Shown here: in pieces, positions 7,925 through 19,704 of the stretch
How the letters are laid out: each line of letters starts with the position of its first letter
How positions within the stretch are numbered: position 1 is the stretch's first letter
From: Pleomorphomonas koreensis DSM 23070
GTDB lineage: Bacteria; Pseudomonadota; Alphaproteobacteria; Rhizobiales; Pleomorphomonadaceae
DNA: 64,000 bases
Direction of reading: 5' to 3'
Assembly (NCBI RefSeq): GCF_000425185.1
Contig: NZ_AULH01000009.1
Location: 146,738 to 210,737, forward strand
The notes under the pieces: model-generated
The model's database searches: none
Told to the model about the DNA's origin: nothing
The model's input: the letters and a program-made list of their open reading frames with translations, nothing else
Program-made: the position numbers and the translations under genes

Positions 7925-8821
7925 TCACGGCGGATGCCGCTCGATGTCCGCCAGCAGCCAGTCGCGGAAGGCGCGGATCTTCGGCTGGCTGCGCCTTCCC
8001 TCGGGATAGACCAGCCAGTAGATGGCCTCGTCGCGGCAGACGAGGTCGAAGGGCATCACCAGCCGACCAGCCGCGAGGTCGTCGCGATAGAAGGCCGGCG
8101 TCAGGATGGCGACGCCGTGGCCGGCGATGGCCGAGCTGGCCTCCAGCGTCTGCGAACCGAACAGGTTGCGCTGCCGCCCTTCGAGGTCGGCGTCGGGCAC
8201 GCCGGCGGCGTCGAACCACAGCCGCCACCAGGAGTCGCCGGGATCGATCAGCTTGCATTTCAGGAGGTCGCGCGGCGCGCGGAGCGGCCCGGCCTGATCG
8301 AGCAGCGACGGGCTGAGCATCGGCGCGAAGTCGATCTCCATCAGGCGATGGGCGACGAGGCCGGGCCAGTCGCCCTTGCCGAAGCGGATGGCGACGTCGC
8401 CAGGGTCGCGGGAGAAGTCCATCGGCGTGTTTTCGGTGACGATGCGCACGGCGATGTGCGGCGCGCCAAGCTGGAAGTTGCCGATGCGGCGGGCCAGCCA
8501 GTGGGCGGCGAAGGTGGCGGTGGTGTTGATCACCAGTTGCTCGTCGACCGCCGTCTTGGCCGACGCCATGGCCTCATCGAGCAGCGCGAAGGCTTCGCCC
8601 ACCTTGGGCGCCAGCCGTTTCCCGGCCTCCGTCAGCTCGATCCGGCGCGGCAGCCGCCGGAACAAGAGTTCGCCCAGCACGCCTTCGAGCAGCTTCACCT
8701 GATAGCTGACCGCCGTCTGGGTCATGCCGAGTTCCTCACCGGCGCGGGTGAAACTCATCAGGCGCGCCACCGCCTCGAACACCCGGAGCGCGTTGAGCGG
8801 CATCGGACGGGCCGGCTTCAT
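7925..8821 (-). CDS. LysR-family transcriptional regulator (GcvA-like)
   Basis: The protein has 298 residues. The N-terminal winged helix-turn-helix covers about residues 7-66, with NALRVFEAVARLMSFTRAGEELGMTQTAVSYQ as the DNA-binding core. The effector domain follows (about residues 95-295) and ends in the GcvA-type segment PKIRAFRDWLLADI. The sequence matches the GcvA-like subgroup of LysR regulators rather than any I can pair with a known ligand. The start at 8821 has AAGGAGAG upstream; M7 is a possible alternative. It is divergent from the DUF1127 gene and shares a 103-bp region with it, so that gene is a likely target. Confidence 0.9.
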   Translation of the reverse strand: MKPARPMPLNALRVFEAVARLMSFTRAGEELGMTQTAVSYQVKLLEGVLGELLFRRLPRRIELTEAGKRLAPKVGEAFALLDEAMASAKTAVDEQLVINTTATFAAHWLARRIGNFQLGAPHIAVRIVTENTPMDFSRDPGDVAIRFGKGDWPGLVAHRLMEIDFAPMLSPSLLDQAGPLRAPRDLLKCKLIDPGDSWWRLWFDAAGVPDADLEGRQRNLFGSQTLEASSAIAGHGVAILTPAFYRDDLAAGRLVMPFDLVCRDEAIYWLVYPEGRRSQPKIRAFRDWLLADIERHPP

Positions 8822-8823
8822 GG

Positions 8824-8838
8824 ATAAGCTCTCCTTAT
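8824..8838. promoter_or_regulatory. T-N11-A type palindrome over the lysR ribosome site
   Basis: ATAAG-CTCTC-CTTAT is a perfect 5-bp dyad with the T-N11-A geometry of LysR operators. It lies 2-17 bases before the lysR start codon, so it covers that gene's Shine-Dalgarno sequence (AAGGAGAG on the minus strand). It could be an autoregulatory operator, or in RNA a small hairpin with the Shine-Dalgarno sequence in its loop. Confidence 0.4.
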
Positions 8839-8924
8839 GGGTGGAGACGGAGGTTCGATTGGAACGGCTCGGCTTTTGATGGGAGATTGGCCACCGACAG
8901 ATCAAACCGTCAAGGGGTATGACC

Positions 8925-9155
8925 ATGACTTGCGTGGATCGATCCGAGATCCGGCGCGGCCGTCCGCTCGCCGGCTTTTCTGCCGCCTTTGCTGCGGTGC
9001 TCGCCGTCCTGCGGCTGCCCTTCGCCGCGCGGGCCGGCGACGTTGACGACCTCGACGACCACATGTTGCGCGACATCGGCTTCCGCGATGGCCGCGTCAC
9101 GGCCGCTTCCATGCGGCGGGTGGCGGAGCGGTGGGTGGAGATCGACCGCTTTTGA
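8925..9155 (+). CDS. DUF1127 small protein
   Basis: This 76-residue protein ends in the DUF1127 motif DDLDDHMLRDIGFRDGRV (about residues 42-59), typical of small YjiS-like proteins abundant in rhizobia and often tied to stress or carbon and RNA regulation. The N-terminal half is arginine- and alanine-rich. I choose the second ATG (8925) because AGGGG lies seven bases before it; the first ATG, two codons upstream, is too close to that site. It is divergent from the LysR gene. Confidence 0.75.
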   Translation: MTCVDRSEIRRGRPLAGFSAAFAAVLAVLRLPFAARAGDVDDLDDHMLRDIGFRDGRVTAASMRRVAERWVEIDRF

Positions 9156-9243
9156 CGGCGGAAAGGGCGCTTCTTGTTGATTTTCGGGGGCGCAGCGGCT
9201 AACCGTCGCACACCCCAAGACGACAGGAAAAAGACGTCGGATC

Positions 9244-12156
9244 ATGCTGGAAAAGACATTTGAAGCGGCGGACGTCGAGCCGCGTATCGCCAGGGCCTGG
9301 GAAGACGCCAAGGCTTTCGCCGCCGGCGCCGGCAAAGAGCCGGGCAAGGGCACCTTCACCATCGTCATTCCGCCGCCGAACGTCACCGGCTCGCTGCACA
9401 TGGGCCATGCGCTCAACAACACGCTGCAGGACATCCTCGTCCGCCTGCAGCGCATGCGCGGCCTCGACGTGCTGTGGCAGCCCGGCCTCGACCACGCCGG
9501 CATCGCCACGCAGATGGTGGTGGAGCGCCAGCTCGCCGAGAAGCAGCTCCACCGCCGCCAGATCGGCCGCGCCGAGTTCGTCAAGCGCGTCTGGGAGTGG
9601 AAGGCCGAGTCGGGCGGCACCATCGTCGGGCAGTTGAAGCGCCTCGGCGCCTCCTGCGACTGGTCGCGCGAGCGCTTCACCATGGACGAGGGCCTGTCGA
9701 AGGCCGTGCTGAAGGTGTTCGTCCAGCTCTACCGCGAGGGGCTGATCTACAAGGACAAGCGCCTCGTCAACTGGGACCCCAAGCTGCTCACCGCCATCTC
9801 CGACCTGGAAGTGGTGCAGACCGAGGTGAAGGGCCATCTCTGGCACTTCCGCTATCCGCTCGCGGACGGCGTCACCTATCAGCATCCGATCGCCTTCGAT
9901 GAAGCCGGCCAGCCGACCGAGTTCGAGACGCGCGACTACATCGTCGTGGCGACCACCCGGCCCGAGACCATGCTGGGCGACACCGCCGTCGCCGTGCATC
10001 CGACCGACGAGCGCTACAAGGCGATCGTCGGCAAGAAGGTCAAGCTGCCACTGGTCGGCCGGCTGATCCCGATCGTCGCCGACGAGTATTCCGATCCCGA
10101 GAAGGGCACCGGCGCGGTGAAGATCACTCCGGCCCACGATTTCAACGACTTCGAGGTTGGCAAGCGCCATGGCCTCAAGCCGGTCAGCATCCTCGATGAA
10201 GAAGCTGCGATGCTGCTCAAGGGCAATGCGGGCTTCTTGGCGGGACTTCCTACATCGGCCGAGCTTGTTGAGATCGTCGACCTACTCGACGGTAAGGATC
10301 GTTTCGAGGCGCGCAAGTTGGTGGTCGCCGCCTTCGAGACCGTCGGCCTTCTCGACAAGATCGAGCCGCACGTCCATCAGGTGCCGCATGGCGACCGCAG
10401 CGGCGTGCCGATCGAGCCCTTCCTCACCGACCAGTGGTATGTCGATGCCAAGGTCTTGGCCGAGCCGGCGCTCGCCTCCGTCAAGGAGGGCCGTACCAAC
10501 TTCGTTCCGAAGAACTGGGAGAAGACCTATTACGACTGGATGGAGAACATTCAGCCCTGGTGCATCTCGCGCCAGCTCTGGTGGGGCCATCAGATTCCTG
10601 CTTGGTACGGACCTTGTCTTTTCGACAAAAAGACAGGCAAGGCGACACAGAGCATCCAGGAGATGTGGGATAAACGCGAGATATTCGTCGCATCGTCAGA
10701 GGCGGAAGCCATCCAAAAGGCCCAAGCTGAATACAGCCGAGATGATATTAGGATCGTTGAATGCCGGACAGCGGATCAAATGGGTCGACTTGTCGACCAA
10801 GTTATTGCTGATGAGAATAAACAAAATGGTCCGAAATGGATGCCTATCTGGCGCGACGAGGACGTGCTCGACACCTGGTTCTCGTCGGCGCTGTGGCCGT
10901 TCTCGACGCTCGGCTGGCCCGACGAGACGCCGGAGCTGAAGCGCTACTATCCGACCAATGTCCTGATCACCGGCTTCGACATCATCTTCTTCTGGGTCGC
11001 CCGGATGATGATGATGGGCAAGCATTTCATGGGCACCGAACCCTTCAAGGACGTCTACATCCACGCCCTCGTCCGCGACGAGAAGGGCGCCAAGATGTCG
11101 AAGTCGAAGGGCAACGTCATCGATCCGCTCAACCTGATCGACGAGTTCGGCGCCGATGCCCTGCGCTTCACGCTGGCCGCCATGGCCGCCCAGGGGCGCG
11201 ACATCAAGCTGGCGACCAGCCGCGTCGGCGGCTACCGCAACTTCGCCACCAAGCTGTGGAACGCCGTCCGCTTCTCCGAGATGAACGGCTGCGTCCGCGT
11301 CGCCGGATTCGATCCCGACAAGGTGAGCGAGACGCTCAACCGCTGGATCGTCACCGAGGCGCGCAAGACGGTGGCCGAGGTGTCGGAAGCGCTCGACGCC
11401 TACCGCTTCAACGACGCGGCCGGCGCCATCTACCGCTTCGTCTGGAATTCCTTCTGCGACTGGTATCTCGAATTCACCAAGCCGGTGCTGACCGGCGACG
11501 ATGGCCCGGCCAAGGACGAGACGCGCGCCGCCTGCGCCTGGGTGATCGACGAGATCCTGAAGGTGCTGCATCCCTTCATGCCGTTCATCACCGAGGAGCT
11601 GTGGGCCAAGACCGGCGACACCGGCCCGGCCCGCGACAACCTCCTGGTGCTGACGTCTTGGCCGGAGGGCAGCCGCGACACCACCGACGCCGCCGACGAG
11701 ATCAACTGGCTGATCGGCGTCATCACCGAAATCCGCTCGGTGCGCGCCGAGATGAACGTCGCCCCGGCGACGCTCTTGCCGCTGGTGCTGGTTGGCGCCT
11801 CGGAGAAGGTGAAGGGCTGGCTTGCGACGCACACGCCGGCCATCCTGCGCCTCGCCCGCGTGTCGGAGACCGCCACCGCCGACGCGGCGCCCGGCCAGTC
11901 GGCGCAGATCGTCACCGCCGACGGCGTCATCGCCCTGCCGCTCACGGGCGTCGTCGACCTCGACGGCGAGCGCGCCCGCCTCGGCAAGGAGGAGGCCAAG
12001 CTGATCGGCGAGATCGAGCGCATCGACAAGAAGCTCGGCAACGCCGCCTTCGTGGCGCGGGCGCCCGAGGAGGTGGTCGAGGAGGAGAAGGCCAAGCGCG
12101 ACGGCTATGCCGAGCGGCTGGACAAGGTGCGCGAGGCGCTGGCGCGGCTGGCCTAG
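9244..12156 (+). CDS. valS: Valyl-tRNA synthetase
   Basis: This 970-residue class I aminoacyl-tRNA synthetase charges tRNA-Val. Signatures in order are the HIGH block [15 protein letters not shown] (residues 43-57), the editing (CP1) domain with [58 protein letters not shown] (about residues 617-624), the anticodon-binding domain, and a C-terminal coiled-coil arm ([37 protein letters not shown] region). Residues about 455-536 are odd: two extra blocks flank [11 protein letters not shown], and the underlying DNA (about 10594-10848) is near 50 percent GC by hand count against roughly 65 percent around it. Slightly long for the family because of these blocks. A rho-independent terminator follows. 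Confidence 0.97.
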   Translation: MLEKTFEAADVEPRIARAWEDAKAFAAGAGKEPGKGTFTIVIPPPNVTGSLHMGHALNNTLQDILVRLQRMRGLDVLWQPGLDHAGIATQMVVERQLAEKQLHRRQIGRAEFVKRVWEWKAESGGTIVGQLKRLGASCDWSRERFTMDEGLSKAVLKVFVQLYREGLIYKDKRLVNWDPKLLTAISDLEVVQTEVKGHLWHFRYPLADGVTYQHPIAFDEAGQPTEFETRDYIVVATTRPETMLGDTAVAVHPTDERYKAIVGKKVKLPLVGRLIPIVADEYSDPEKGTGAVKITPAHDFNDFEVGKRHGLKPVSILDEEAAMLLKGNAGFLAGLPTSAELVEIVDLLDGKDRFEARKLVVAAFETVGLLDKIEPHVHQVPHGDRSGVPIEPFLTDQWYVDAKVLAEPALASVKEGRTNFVPKNWEKTYYDWMENIQPWCISRQLWWGHQIPAWYGPCLFDKKTGKATQSIQEMWDKREIFVASSEAEAIQKAQAEYSRDDIRIVECRTADQMGRLVDQVIADENKQNGPKWMPIWRDEDVLDTWFSSALWPFSTLGWPDETPELKRYYPTNVLITGFDIIFFWVARMMMMGKHFMGTEPFKDVYIHALVRDEKGAKMSKSKGNVIDPLNLIDEFGADALRFTLAAMAAQGRDIKLATSRVGGYRNFATKLWNAVRFSEMNGCVRVAGFDPDKVSETLNRWIVTEARKTVAEVSEALDAYRFNDAAGAIYRFVWNSFCDWYLEFTKPVLTGDDGPAKDETRAACAWVIDEILKVLHPFMPFITEELWAKTGDTGPARDNLLVLTSWPEGSRDTTDAADEINWLIGVITEIRSVRAEMNVAPATLLPLVLVGASEKVKGWLATHTPAILRLARVSETATADAAPGQSAQIVTADGVIALPLTGVVDLDGERARLGKEEAKLIGEIERIDKKLGNAAFVARAPEEVVEEEKAKRDGYAERLDKVREALARLA

Positions 12157-12184
12157 ACGGCGGCTTCGCATCGGATCGACATCG

Positions 12185-12218
12185 GGGCCTCGCGGGTGAC
12201 CGCGAGGCCCGCTTTTTT
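12185..12218 (+). terminator. Rho-independent terminator of valS
   Basis: A perfect 11-bp stem GGGCCTCGCGG / CCGCGAGGCCC with a GTGA loop is followed by GC and six T. It lies 28 bases after the valS stop codon. Confidence 0.93.
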
Positions 12219-12373
12219 GGTCTCCATGGCAGAGGAATGAAAGGAGCTTCCTTTCGCCCGCAAAGGCAGGCCATCGCGGGCAGGGAACCGACTCTCCCCG
12301 TCAGCGGAGAGTTGGAGAGAGGAGACGAATCCGCTAAGGCTTGCGGACAGCTCCAGGACGACCCGACAGCCTC

Positions 12374-13114
12374 ATGCGCATCGCCATCCTCTCCGACATC
12401 CACGGCAACGCCGACGCGCTGACGGCGGTGCTCGACGACCTCGCCGGCCGCTCGGTGGACGCCACCGTCTGCCTCGGCGACCATCTCTCCGGGCCGCTGG
12501 AAGCGCGGCGCACCGCCGACATGCTGATGGCCGCGCCGATCGCCTGCATCGCCGGCAATCACGACCGCGCCCTGGTGACCACGCCGCGCGACCGGATGGG
12601 GCCGTCCGACGCCCACGCCTGGGACCAGCTCTCCGGCGCCCACATCGCCTGGCTGAAGGGCCTGCCGGCCTCGCTGACCGTGGGACCGGTGATCGCCTGG
12701 CATGGCACGCCGGCCTCCGACCTCGAATACTGGCTGGAGACGGTGGAGGGCGGCCGCATGCGGCTCGCCGACCGCGACGCGGTCGAGGCCCGCGCGCCGG
12801 CGACGGCCATCGGCCCGTCGAGCCTCCTGCTCTGCGGCCACACCCACGTGCCGCGCATCGTCCGGCTGAAGTCGGGCGCCGTGGTGGTCAATCCCGGCAG
12901 CGTCGGCTTGCAGGGCTATACCGACGACGCGCCGCTGCACGTCATGCAGGTCGGCGCGCCGGAAGCCCGCTACGCCATCGCCGAGCAGCGCTGCGCCGGC
13001 TGGGCGGTGGTGCATCACGCCGTGCCCTACGACACCGCCAACGTCGTCCGCCTTGCCCGCGAGGCCGGCCGGCCGGAATGGGCCTCGGCGCTCGAAAGCG
13101 GCTGGATCGCCTGA
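12374..13114 (+). CDS. Calcineurin-like metallophosphoesterase
   Basis: This 246-residue protein carries the dinuclear metal site motifs of the superfamily: SDIHGN (residues 8-13), LGDHLSG in place of the usual GDxVG, AGNHDRAL, and CGHTHVPRI near residue 157. Substrate cannot be deduced; relatives include phosphodiesterases and diadenosine tetraphosphatases. I start at MRIAILSDIHGN (12374) because the fold begins there. It stands alone between the valS terminator and a palindromic repeat. Confidence 0.88.
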   Translation: MRIAILSDIHGNADALTAVLDDLAGRSVDATVCLGDHLSGPLEARRTADMLMAAPIACIAGNHDRALVTTPRDRMGPSDAHAWDQLSGAHIAWLKGLPASLTVGPVIAWHGTPASDLEYWLETVEGGRMRLADRDAVEARAPATAIGPSSLLLCGHTHVPRIVRLKSGAVVVNPGSVGLQGYTDDAPLHVMQVGAPEARYAIAEQRCAGWAVVHHAVPYDTANVVRLAREAGRPEWASALESGWIA

Positions 13115-13165
13115 GACGCATCGGATCGAAAGGCATATGCGCTTTTCGGAAAATCCGATGCGCGA
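13115..13165. repeat. Nested palindromic intergenic repeat
   Basis: The outer arms CGCATCGGAT (13117-13126) and ATCCGATGCG (13153-13162) are perfect reverse complements. The inner part has CGAAA and TTTTCG arms around GCATATGC. This is the best-preserved copy of the element seen at 5805 and 19314. It lies just after the phosphoesterase stop codon, so it may also terminate transcription. Repeats of this design are widespread in rhizobial genomes. Confidence 0.75.
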
Positions 13166-13310
13166 ACAAAGGCCCGGAGAGCCTGCGCCGATCTCTCCCG
13201 AGACAACCGTCCGGCTTCGACCTCTCGCGCTTCCGTTGCCCGCCAAGCTCAACCTTCGCGTGGCTCCGGGTCTCGCCATCCGGCGCGTCCCGGCACGTTC
13301 CGGGTAGGAC

Positions 13311-13994
13311 TCAAGCCTCCGGCGCGGGGCGGACCGAGTGGATGGCGAAGGCGGCGGCGACGGCGCGGACGCGCGCCGGATCGAGCGGTCGCGCCGGGTC
13401 CTCGTCCTCGGACACGGCGGCGCGGAAGCCGAGATGATCGGGCCGGAGCGGCAGCAGCGTGCCGACGTCGACGACGCGCAGGCCGCCGGCAAGGCCCACC
13501 GCCAGCCGGGCGCGGCGGGCGGCGGCGACGAAGCGGGCGATGTCGGCCAGCTCGACGGCCTCCGTCAGGGCACCGGCCGACTCGGGCGCCGCCAGCCAGA
13601 CGCCGTAGAAGCCGGCCATGGCCGCCACCGGCACCAGCTCGAAGTCAGGGCCCGCCTCGGGCGGAAAGGCGGCGACCAGCTTTGTCTTGGTCGCCAGCGT
13701 CCGGCCGGCCTGCGACAGCAGCGCCGGGCCGGCGTCGCCCTGTGGCACCGGCAGCACCAGCGCGTCGGCGCCGGCCGAGACGAGGTTCGCGAGGCCGTCC
13801 GGGGCGAGATCGCCGCCGAACGCCGCCACCTCGGCCCTGCCGTCCGCCGCCTCGACGATGGCGCTGAGCACATCGGCGGAAACCGGGGCGGGCGAGGGGC
13901 CGGAGTGGGCGGCGGCAACGAGCGCCGTCGCGCCCGCTGCGATGGCAGCCCGCGCTTCGTCGGCGGTGGCGACGGACACCTGAAGAATGGTCAT
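13311..13994 (-). CDS. MfnB/DUF556-like TIM-barrel protein
   Basis: This 227-residue protein resembles (5-formylfuran-3-yl)methyl phosphate synthase (MfnB, DUF556/UPF0264). The match covers an N-terminal ATADEARAAIAAGATALVA strand-helix and a C-terminal block FVAAARRARLAVGLAGGL followed by LGFRAAVSED, which aligns by eye with the family's LAGSL ... GVRGAV region. The two lysines that I recall as catalytic in MfnB (in DVKNP and DTAxKDGK) are absent: the corresponding places read LVAAAHSG and VWLAAPES. It sits at the end of a folP-folB-folK cluster, consistent with a pterin or one-carbon cofactor link. It could be a diverged or inactive homologue, or an enzyme with another reaction. The start at 13994 gives the family N-terminus. 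Confidence 0.5.
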   Translation of the reverse strand: MTILQVSVATADEARAAIAAGATALVAAAHSGPSPAPVSADVLSAIVEAADGRAEVAAFGGDLAPDGLANLVSAGADALVLPVPQGDAGPALLSQAGRTLATKTKLVAAFPPEAGPDFELVPVAAMAGFYGVWLAAPESAGALTEAVELADIARFVAAARRARLAVGLAGGLRVVDVGTLLPLRPDHLGFRAAVSEDEDPARPLDPARVRAVAAAFAIHSVRPAPEA

Positions 13995-14013
13995 GGCAAG
14001 CCTCCGGGCACCG

Positions 14014-14484
14014 TCACAGCCGCTCGACGGCATCGTCCGCGAATCGGGCCGCCAGCTCGGCGGCGGTGCTGTCGCCAATCAAGAGGTCCGGCGCGATCTC
14101 GGCAAGCGGAATCAGGACGAAGCCGCGCTCGTGGGCATGGCGGTGCGGCAGCGTCAGCTCGGGCGTGTCCATGCGCACGCCGTCATAGGCGATCAGGTCG
14201 ATGTCGATGAGGCGCGGCCCCCAGCGCTCGTGGCGGATGCGGCCGAGCCGGCGCTCGACGTCGAGGCAGGTGGCGAGGAGGTCGAGCGGGGCGAGGGCGG
14301 TCTCCACCACGGCCGAAACGTTGGTGAAGTCCGGCTGGTCGGTCTTGCCCCAGGGGCGGGTGCGGTAGTCGGACGAACGGGCGACGACGTGCACGCCGGC
14401 CGCCTCCAGCTCCTTGAGCGCGGCGGCGATGGTGGCGCGGGCGTCGCCGATGTTGCCGCCGAGGCTGAGCGCCGCTTTAGCCAT
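14014..14484 (-). CDS. folK: 6-hydroxymethyl-7,8-dihydropterin pyrophosphokinase
   Basis: This 156-residue enzyme transfers pyrophosphate from ATP to hydroxymethyl-dihydropterin, the step before dihydropteroate synthase. The N-terminal ALSLGGNIGD and the HPPK signature RWGPRLIDIDLIAYDG (about residues 90-105) are intact, followed by LPHRHAHERGFVLIPLAEIAPD. It overlaps folB by eight bases, so the genes are co-translated. The start at MAKAALSLGGN is set by the conserved N-terminus. Confidence 0.95.
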   Translation of the reverse strand: MAKAALSLGGNIGDARATIAAALKELEAAGVHVVARSSDYRTRPWGKTDQPDFTNVSAVVETALAPLDLLATCLDVERRLGRIRHERWGPRLIDIDLIAYDGVRMDTPELTLPHRHAHERGFVLIPLAEIAPDLLIGDSTAAELAARFADDAVERL

Positions 14485-14848
14485 CGGCGCGGCTCCGTGT
14501 GATCTCCACCGACACGCCGTCGAGCACCTGCTGCACCGGCGCCGACGGCTTGTCGATGCGCACGGTGATCGCTTCGATAAGCGGGAAGCGGGCGAGGATG
14601 TCGGCGGCGATCGCCTCGGCCAGCGCTTCCAGGAGGTTGAAGCGGCGCGTGGTGGCGATGCCGACGGCAAGGTCGGCCATGTCGGCATAGGACACCGACC
14701 TGGTCAGGTCGTCGCTTCGGCCGGCGGCGCGGGTATCGACCGCGGCGTCGAGCGAGAGGAAGAAGCGCTGGCCGAGCACGGCCTCCTCCGGCAGCACGCC
14801 GTGGCGGGCGAAGACGGCGAGCCGGTGGACTCGGATGTGGTCGCTCAT
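14477..14848 (-). CDS. folB: Dihydroneopterin aldolase
   Basis: This 123-residue enzyme cleaves dihydroneopterin to 6-hydroxymethyl-dihydropterin in folate synthesis. FARHGVLPEEAVLGQRFFLSL covers the catalytic Glu region, VSYADMADL the substrate loop, and RFNLLEALAEAIAADIL the helix before the conserved VRIDKPSAP, with the catalytic lysine in the KPSAP part. Its ATG overlaps the folP stop codon (ATGA) and its end overlaps folK. Confidence 0.95.
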   Translation of the reverse strand: MSDHIRVHRLAVFARHGVLPEEAVLGQRFFLSLDAAVDTRAAGRSDDLTRSVSYADMADLAVGIATTRRFNLLEALAEAIAADILARFPLIEAITVRIDKPSAPVQQVLDGVSVEITRSRADG

Positions 14849-15657
14849 CGCATCTCCTTCCTGATGGCGTCGGCGACGGCGGCGGCGTCGCGGTGGGCGG
14901 CGACGTCGTGGACGCGGACGATGTCGGCGCCGCAGAGGATGGCGGCGACGTTGGAGGCGATCGTGCCGTGGAGCCGCTCGGCAACCGGCCGGTCGGCGCC
15001 GATCAGCGCGCCGATCAGCCGCTTGCGCGAGGTGCCCATCAGCAGCGGATAGCCGAGCGCCTTCAACTCGCCGACCCGCGCCACCGCCTGGAGGTTCTGC
15101 TCGAAGCTCTTGCCGAAGCCGACGCCGGGGTCGAGCACGATATGATCGTCGGCAATGCCGGCCGTGCGGGCGATGTCGATCGAGCGGCCGAAGAAGCGCT
15201 TCATGTCCTCGACGATGTCGATCGCCGGATCGACGTCGGCCCGGTTGTGCATGACGACGACGGCCGCGCCGTGGGCGGCGGCGACGCGCGCGATGTCCGG
15301 CTCGCGCTGGAGGCCCCAGACGTCGTTGACGATGGCCGCGCCGGCTTGAAGCGCCGCTTCCGCCGTGCCGGCCTTGTAGGTGTCGATGGAAACCGGCGGA
15401 AAATCGCCGCCGGCAAGGCGTTCGATCACCGGCAGCACGCGGGCGATCTCCTCGTCCTCCGACACCTCGGTGGCGCCGGGCCGGGTCGACTCGCCGCCGA
15501 CGTCGAGAATGTCGGCGCCCTCGTTGGTGAGACGGCGAGCCTGGGCGAGCGCCGCCTCGAGGGTGGCGAAGCGGCCGCCGTCGGAAAAGCTGTCGGGCGT
15601 GACGTTGAGAATGCCCATCACCAGCGTGCGCCTGCCGAGGTCGGGCAAAAGATGCAT
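14845..15657 (-). CDS. folP: Dihydropteroate synthase
   Basis: This 270-residue TIM-barrel enzyme condenses the pterin pyrophosphate with p-aminobenzoate and is the sulfonamide target. Signatures are MGILNVTPDSFSDGG (about residues 14-28), DILDVGGESTRPGA, VSIDTYKAGTAEAAL, IVNDVWG, VLDPGVGFGKSFEQNL and GTSRKRLIG. The start at 15657 is supported by a GGGGGAGGA ribosome site. It is the first gene of the folP-folB-folK run. Confidence 0.97.
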   Translation of the reverse strand: MHLLPDLGRRTLVMGILNVTPDSFSDGGRFATLEAALAQARRLTNEGADILDVGGESTRPGATEVSEDEEIARVLPVIERLAGGDFPPVSIDTYKAGTAEAALQAGAAIVNDVWGLQREPDIARVAAAHGAAVVVMHNRADVDPAIDIVEDMKRFFGRSIDIARTAGIADDHIVLDPGVGFGKSFEQNLQAVARVGELKALGYPLLMGTSRKRLIGALIGADRPVAERLHGTIASNVAAILCGADIVRVHDVAAHRDAAAVADAIRKEMR

Positions 15658-15692
15658 GGTCTCTATCCTCCCCCGATTGGGCCTGTCGCCGC

Positions 15693-16142
15693 TCAGGCGA
15701 TCAGCCTGCGCAGCGCCGCCAGTACCGCCGGAATGTCGTCGTGCAATTCGTCGAGCGCCCCGGCGATCATCGCGTTGAGGCGCTCGTCGCGGCTGGCGAC
15801 GCGCCGGTCGGTCATCAGGCCGACGATCGTCCGCCGGACGCCGGTCGCCTGCCGGTGGGCGTGGGCGAGGCCCAGTTCGACGCAGGCCCCCTCGTCGGGC
15901 ACCCGGCCGTCGAGCACGAACAGCAGGATGTCGGAGGCGTAGACGGCCTCGCTGTCGATGCGGAAGATGGTCTCCTGCCGCTCCTCGGCCGTCATCTCCA
16001 CCCAGCCGGGAACCAGCTCGATGCCGTCGCGCTGCGGCAGGAACACCGAGATGCCCAGCTTCTCGATCTCGGCGGCCAGATGGGCGTTGAAATCCAGTTC
16101 CGCTTGCGAAAACAGCGGCGCGGCGAAATAGAGCGACGGCAT
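15693..16142 (-). CDS. Nucleoside 2-deoxyribosyltransferase family protein
   Basis: This 149-residue protein has YFAAPLFSQAELDFN at the N-terminus and VLDGRVPDEGACVELGLAHA (about residues 77-96), the motif pair that forms the active site in nucleoside 2-deoxyribosyltransferases; the Glu in VELG is the expected nucleophile. The family exchanges bases on 2'-deoxynucleosides, though some members are nucleotide hydrolases instead. It lies just upstream of folP on the same strand, 35 bases away, and may be in the same operon. Confidence 0.8.
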   Translation of the reverse strand: MPSLYFAAPLFSQAELDFNAHLAAEIEKLGISVFLPQRDGIELVPGWVEMTAEERQETIFRIDSEAVYASDILLFVLDGRVPDEGACVELGLAHAHRQATGVRRTIVGLMTDRRVASRDERLNAMIAGALDELHDDIPAVLAALRRLIA

Positions 16143-16204
16143 GGCTCCCCCTTTGTCCGGCCGGACTAGAGGCCGAGCCGGCGCCTGAAGTCAACCCGCT
16201 GGCC

Positions 16205-19117
<2,913 letters not shown>

Positions 19118-19313
19118 CTCTGTCGTCGTCCCTGTCGCGCCTTCCGAAGAAGGCGAAAATGCCACGCCGCCATCCGGCGCCGCAAACCCTGCCGCATCGG
19201 CAACGCCGTTACCGCGCCCGGCGTTCCACGCCCGAGATGCCGCACCCCGGAGCGCGCCCCGAACGGCCCGCCCAAGTGCCACGCCTTCATGACCGGCGAG
19301 CGGTCACACCGGG

Positions 19314-19351
19314 GCATCGGCCGAAAAGTATACGCCCTTTTCGGAGAAGTC
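19314..19351. repeat. Palindromic intergenic repeat, third copy
   Basis: GCATCGG is followed by CCGAAAAG (19321-19328), an 8-base loop and CTTTTCGG (19337-19344), then AGAAGTCCG. This is the same layout as the copies at 5805 and 13117, with a partly decayed right outer arm. Confidence 0.7.
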
Positions 19352-19514
19352 CGTTCACCGGCAAGAAGCTCTAGTCCGGGTCTGCTGACGCATCCTGTCA
19401 GGATCGGCCGCCGATCGGCAAGACGGCGGCGCGCGCGGCTGCCATGCCGCCGGGCTGGCGGCGGAGTTGCTGAAGCCCTCTGATTCCTGTTGCGACCTTC
19501 CTTTGAAACGTCTA

Positions 19515-19529
19515 GAACGTATCAGGAAC
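19515..19529. promoter_or_regulatory. LexA (SOS) box, alphaproteobacterial type
   Basis: GAAC-GTATCAG-GAAC on the plus strand equals GTTC-CTGATAC-GTTC on the minus strand, an exact match to the alphaproteobacterial LexA pattern GTTC-N7-GTTC. It lies between uvrA and ssb, both classic SOS genes, so DNA-damage induction of either or both is likely. Confidence 0.8.
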
Positions 19530-19704
19530 AAGGGGCGGATGCCAGCCCTTTTCTCATTGTGGAAAAGGCGGCAGGCCGGCCGGGCCGGGGTATCGCGGCG
19601 GCAAGGCCGGCGATAACGTGCCCTTCTATCGCCGGCGGACAGCCCGGCCGGCTTGGCGCGTCGACGCGTCAGGCCGAAAGCGTCGAATTTGAGGGAACAA
19701 AGCC

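Larger units (their letters stand above)
19118..19704. other. uvrA-ssb divergent regulatory region
   Basis: 587 bases with no credible gene. It holds a copy of the palindromic repeat (19314-19351) near the uvrA side and a LexA box (19515-19529) nearer ssb. The stretch 19150-19310 is open on the uvrA frame but shows no conserved protein sequence. Confidence 0.6.

Noticed and set aside
12290..12330. ACTCTCC ... GGAGAGT dyad after valS considered as a second terminator
   Set aside because: The stem is short, lacks a T run and a strong terminator already lies at 12185.
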